A stretch of DNA of 64,000 bases, from NCBI RefSeq assembly GCF_001634365.1, contig NZ_CP014578.1, positions 2,046,001 to 2,110,000 on the forward strand. The letters run 5' to 3'. The stretch is from Paraburkholderia phytofirmans OLGA172. GTDB lineage: Bacteria > Pseudomonadota > Gammaproteobacteria > Burkholderiales > Burkholderiaceae. The position numbers and the translations under genes were made by a program. Shown one piece after another: positions 61,651-64,000 of this stretch. The notes beneath the pieces were generated by a model, which saw only the letters and a program-made list of their open reading frames with translations, did not search any database and was not told the origin of the DNA. How positions within the stretch are numbered: position 1 is the stretch's first letter; the number at the start of each line of letters is the position of its first letter.

Positions 61651-62535
61651 GTGGACAAATTCGTCAGCATGGAAGTCTTCGTCGCCGTGGTCGAAGCGGG
61701 CAGTCTCACGGCGGCGGCCGAGCGATTTGACATTTCGTCGGCGATGGTGGGCAAGCACATCCGCTCGCTGGAAACGCGGCTCGCGACGCGCCTGCTGACG
61801 CGCACCACGCGTCGTCAGAGCCTGACCGAAATCGGCCGGCACTATTACGAGCAGTGCAAGCGCATTCTGGCGGATGTCAAGGAGGCGGAGTCTCTAGCCG
61901 AGGCAATGGCAGCCGCGCCGCGCGGCGTGCTGAAGGTGACGGTGCCGCTGACGTACGGTGTCGAAGTCTTTGCCCCTGCGATGACCGACTACCTGAGCGC
62001 ATGGCCGGACGTGAGCCTCGAACTGGATCTGTCGAATCGCGTGATCGACCTGGTGGAAGAGGGCTTCGATGCGTCGGTGCGAATCGGCCACTTGCCGGAC
62101 TCCAGTTTCGTCGCGCGGCCGTTGAAGCCTTACCGGATGCGCGCCTGCGCGTCGCCGGCCTATCTGGCGCGGGCCGGCACACCGCGCACGCCGGCCGATC
62201 TCATGCAGCACGAATGCCTGGGTTTTCTGCATTGGGGCCGCGAGGGTTTGTGGCGGCTAGGCGGCGAGACCGCGGACGAAAACCAGTTGCGCGCCGGACG
62301 GTTCCGGGCGAACAACGGCCAGGCGCTCAAGGTTGCCGCATTGCGCGGCTTCGGGCTGGTGTTGCAGCCGGAGGCGCTGCTTGCGGGAGAGATTGCCAGC
62401 GGCGAACTGGTGTCGGTGCTGGAAGACTATTTGCCCGAAGGTGCGCCCGTCCACCTGGTTTACCCACGCGACCGCCGTGCAACGCCGAAGCTCACCAGCT
62501 TCATCGATTTCGTGATCGAGCGGTTCGGGGTGTGA
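61651..62535 (+). CDS. LysR-family transcriptional regulator (DmlR/CrgA-like)
   Basis: 294 residues from a GTG start with AGGAAA upstream. The HTH is at 3-60 (Gly-Ser-Leu-Thr-Ala-Ala-Ala-Glu-Arg-Phe), and Leu-Val-Glu-Glu-Gly-Phe-Asp-Ala-Ser-Val-Arg-Ile-Gly in the effector domain is typical of this large subgroup. It is divergent from the Spy-like gene with 227 bp between. The duplicated 40-bp leader is directly upstream. Confidence 0.9.
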   Translation: MDKFVSMEVFVAVVEAGSLTAAAERFDISSAMVGKHIRSLETRLATRLLTRTTRRQSLTEIGRHYYEQCKRILADVKEAESLAEAMAAAPRGVLKVTVPLTYGVEVFAPAMTDYLSAWPDVSLELDLSNRVIDLVEEGFDASVRIGHLPDSSFVARPLKPYRMRACASPAYLARAGTPRTPADLMQHECLGFLHWGREGLWRLGGETADENQLRAGRFRANNGQALKVAALRGFGLVLQPEALLAGEIASGELVSVLEDYLPEGAPVHLVYPRDRRATPKLTSFIDFVIERFGV

Positions 62536-62720
62536 TCGTGCCGCTTCGCCACGCGTCGCTTATCTTGTTCCGCTGCGTTTCCAGCTTCCTGCGTGCCGCT
62601 TCCCGATCACTGTTAGCCGCTCATCATTGCGCCGTCCATGGTTCGGGTTCCTTTGCCTGCCGCCCGGTGTGCAAGACGCGCGATAATCCGCTCCACTGCT
62701 GACCAACTTCTTGCCCCCCG

Positions 62721-63179
62721 ATGAGACCTCCGCGCCTCGACCAACTCGACGACCTCGACCGCAACCTTGTTGCGCTGCTGCAAGCCAACGCCCGTGAGAG
62801 CGTCGCCAATCTCGCTCGCCAACTGGACGTGGCGCGCACTACCGTGATCGCACGGATCGCCCGGCTCGAGCGTAGCAATGTGATCGGCGGCTATAGCGTG
62901 CGACTCGGTCAGGACGTGCTCGACTCGAGCATCCAGGCATACGTCGGCATCATCATCGCGCCGAAATACGGGCCTGCCGTGCAGAAACGTCTCGGCAAGA
63001 TGCCCGAGGTGCAACTGCTATGCGCGGTGAGCGGCGAGTTCGACTATGTTGCCTGGCTGCGCGCCGATTCACCCGATCGCCTCAACGATCTGCTCGACGA
63101 GATTGGCGGCCTGGAAGGTGTGGAGCGAACCACCACGTCGATCATTCTTGCGCGCAAGATCGACCGCGGCATGGTGTGA
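62721..63179 (+). CDS. Lrp/AsnC-family transcriptional regulator
   Basis: 152 residues. The N-terminal HTH (Leu-Asp-Gln-Leu-Asp-Asp-Leu-Asp-Arg-Asn, Val-Ala-Asn-Leu-Ala-Arg-Gln-Leu-Asp-Val-Ala) is at 7-55, and the C-terminal RAM (ligand-binding) domain has Val-Ser-Gly-Glu-Phe-Asp-Tyr near 103-109. Such regulators respond to amino acids; it stands directly before a saccharopine-dehydrogenase-family gene, suggesting control of lysine or related amino acid breakdown. Confidence 0.9.
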   Translation: MRPPRLDQLDDLDRNLVALLQANARESVANLARQLDVARTTVIARIARLERSNVIGGYSVRLGQDVLDSSIQAYVGIIIAPKYGPAVQKRLGKMPEVQLLCAVSGEFDYVAWLRADSPDRLNDLLDEIGGLEGVERTTTSIILARKIDRGMV

Positions 63180-63405
63180 TCCTGCTGCCCAATTTTTACG
63201 CCGTTTTGATACGTTTTCGACATATCGACTGACTGCATCGTCATAACGTCGAAGGTCATGGTCATAGCGCAGCATTTTGCGCGTATGAACTGTTTTTGCT
63301 TCTCCCTAAACTGTGTCTCGAGGGTTCAGCCCGCCGGGCGCAGCGCCTAAGCGCTGCGCACTTCCCAAGCTGGAGACAGCAGATAACAGCAACCATCGTG
63401 CATGG
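63180..63405. other. Intergenic region between lrp and the repeat leader
   Basis: 226 bp; the first 120 bp are AT-richer. No gene is supported. Confidence 0.35.
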
Positions 63406-63597
63406 GACCGGAGTAAGTGCTTTGCATGGGGCCTGAGTAAGTGCTGCAGCGCTAACTCTGGCCGACAGCTAAAAGCGCTAACTCCGGTCGACAGCGATGC
63501 ATGGGACCGGAGTAAGTGCTTTGCATGGGGCCTGAGTAAGCGCTAAAGCGCTAACTCAGGCCGACAGCTAAAAGCGCTAACTCCGGTCGACAAAGGA
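63406..63597 (+). promoter_or_regulatory. Two nested inverted-repeat blocks ending on a ribosome-binding site
   Basis: Block 1 (63406-63489): outer arms GACCGGAGT / ACTCCGGTC, inner arms GGCCTGAGT / ACTCTGGCC. Block 2 (63505-63588): outer arms GACCGGAGT / ACTCCGGTC, inner arms GGCCTGAGT / ACTCAGGCC extended to 15 bp with one mismatch (63529-63562). GAC-AAAGGAG follows, and the ATG is at 63605. Arms differ from the kguT copies but remain paired. Confidence 0.82.
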
Positions 63598-63604
63598 GAA
63601 GCGT

Positions 63605-64000
63605 ATGAAAGTAGCCATCGTTGGCGCAGGTTTGATCGGTCACACCATCGCCCACATGTTGCGCGAAACCGGCGACTACGACGTCGTCGCGTTCGACCGC
63701 GACCAGAACGCGCTCGATAAGCTTGCCGCTCAGGGCATCCCGACCCGCCGCGTCGATTCCGCCGATGCCGCCGCGCTGCGCGCCGCCATTCAAGGCTTCG
63801 ACGCGCTCGTCAACGCGCTGCCGTATTACCTGGCGGTGAGCGTGGCCTCGGCCGCCAAGGGCGCGGGCGTCCATTACTTCGATCTGACCGAGGACGTGCG
63901 CGCCACCCACGCGATCCGCGCGATCGCCGACGACGCCGACCACGCCTTCATGCCGCAGTGCGGTCTGGCGCCGGGCTTCATCGGTATCGCCGCGCATGAG
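63605..64000 (+). CDS. Saccharopine dehydrogenase-family NAD(P)-binding protein, partial (5' part)
   Basis: The first 132 residues are present; the gene runs off the window. It starts Met-Lys-Val-Ala-Ile-Val-Gly-Ala-Gly-Leu-Ile-Gly, a Rossmann Gly-x-Gly-x-x-Gly, then Val-Val-Ala-Phe-Asp-Arg (acidic residue for the adenine ribose). Later motifs are Val-Asn-Ala-Leu-Pro-Tyr-Tyr and Tyr-Phe-Asp-Leu-Thr-Glu-Asp, as in saccharopine/lysine dehydrogenase-like enzymes. The Lrp gene upstream supports amino acid metabolism. AAAGGAG stands 7 bases before the ATG. Confidence 0.82.
   Translation, partial: MKVAIVGAGLIGHTIAHMLRETGDYDVVAFDRDQNALDKLAAQGIPTRRVDSADAAALRAAIQGFDALVNALPYYLAVSVASAAKGAGVHYFDLTEDVRATHAIRAIADDADHAFMPQCGLAPGFIGIAAHE

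Overview
The window comes from the chromosome of a Burkholderia/Paraburkholderia-type betaproteobacterium. The evidence is the high GC content, codon use with long open shadow frames on both strands, many LysR regulators, family choices typical of that group (BMP-type purine ABC system, DUF3022-like and PGDYG-like proteins, the kgu operon) and dense short tandem repeats. No tRNA, rRNA, integrase, insertion sequence or CRISPR array was recognised.

Layout. 1-6.3 kb: end of an amidohydrolase, a divergent LysR regulator and a four-gene BMP-family nucleoside/purine ABC uptake operon. 6.5-11.2 kb: dodecin, a 3-hydroxyisobutyrate-dehydrogenase-like enzyme carrying a 15-copy GGCACA repeat, an ABC-F ATPase (YbiT), a nitronate monooxygenase remnant, an OmpW porin and a DUF1289 protein. 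11.6-15.7 kb: polyamine uptake operon potFGHI. 16-18.1 kb: methanethiol oxidase (SBP56 family) overlapping a membrane protein. 18.2-22.1 kb: TetR regulator, PspA-like protein with a TPR/Gly-rich membrane protein, and a ribbon-helix-helix-like protein. 22.6-26.3 kb: penicillin-binding protein 1A and a lipid A acyltransferase.

26.6-35.1 kb: an 8.4-kb, partly AT-rich gene for a 2784-residue multidomain toxin candidate. It has an N-terminal OTU-like Asp-Gly-Asn-Cys motif, a CNF-type deamidase-like domain with Cys and His exactly 15 residues apart, and FN3-like and LamG-like C-terminal domains. A LysM domain follows in the same frame but is cut off by an amber codon and a frameshift.

35.1-41.8 kb: an RND tripartite efflux operon with a divergent TetR gene. 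42-46 kb: a LysR gene, small proteins and a C45/phospholipase-B-like hydrolase. 46.2-47.7 kb: an AT-rich DUF1996/DNRLRE secreted-protein gene broken by one amber codon and flanked by two diverged 200-bp direct repeats. 48-53 kb: ClC channel, glutathione S-transferase, and a YeiH-type exporter with a divergent LysR gene. 53.1-58.8 kb: a 2-ketogluconate operon (kguE-kguK-kguT-kguD-ptxS) behind a perfect 18-bp LacI-type palindrome. 58.9-64 kb: YhfC-like membrane protease, small proteins, Spy-like periplasmic protein, LysR, Lrp, and the start of a saccharopine-dehydrogenase-family gene.

Two non-coding observations stand out. A family of nested inverted repeats sits directly on the ribosome-binding site of both kguT and the last gene; its two arm pairs differ between loci but stay complementary. 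A pspA-tpr junction has a Shine-Dalgarno separated from the ATG by a 7-bp hairpin. Coordinates of starts other than the longest frame were chosen from Shine-Dalgarno sequences and family N-termini.
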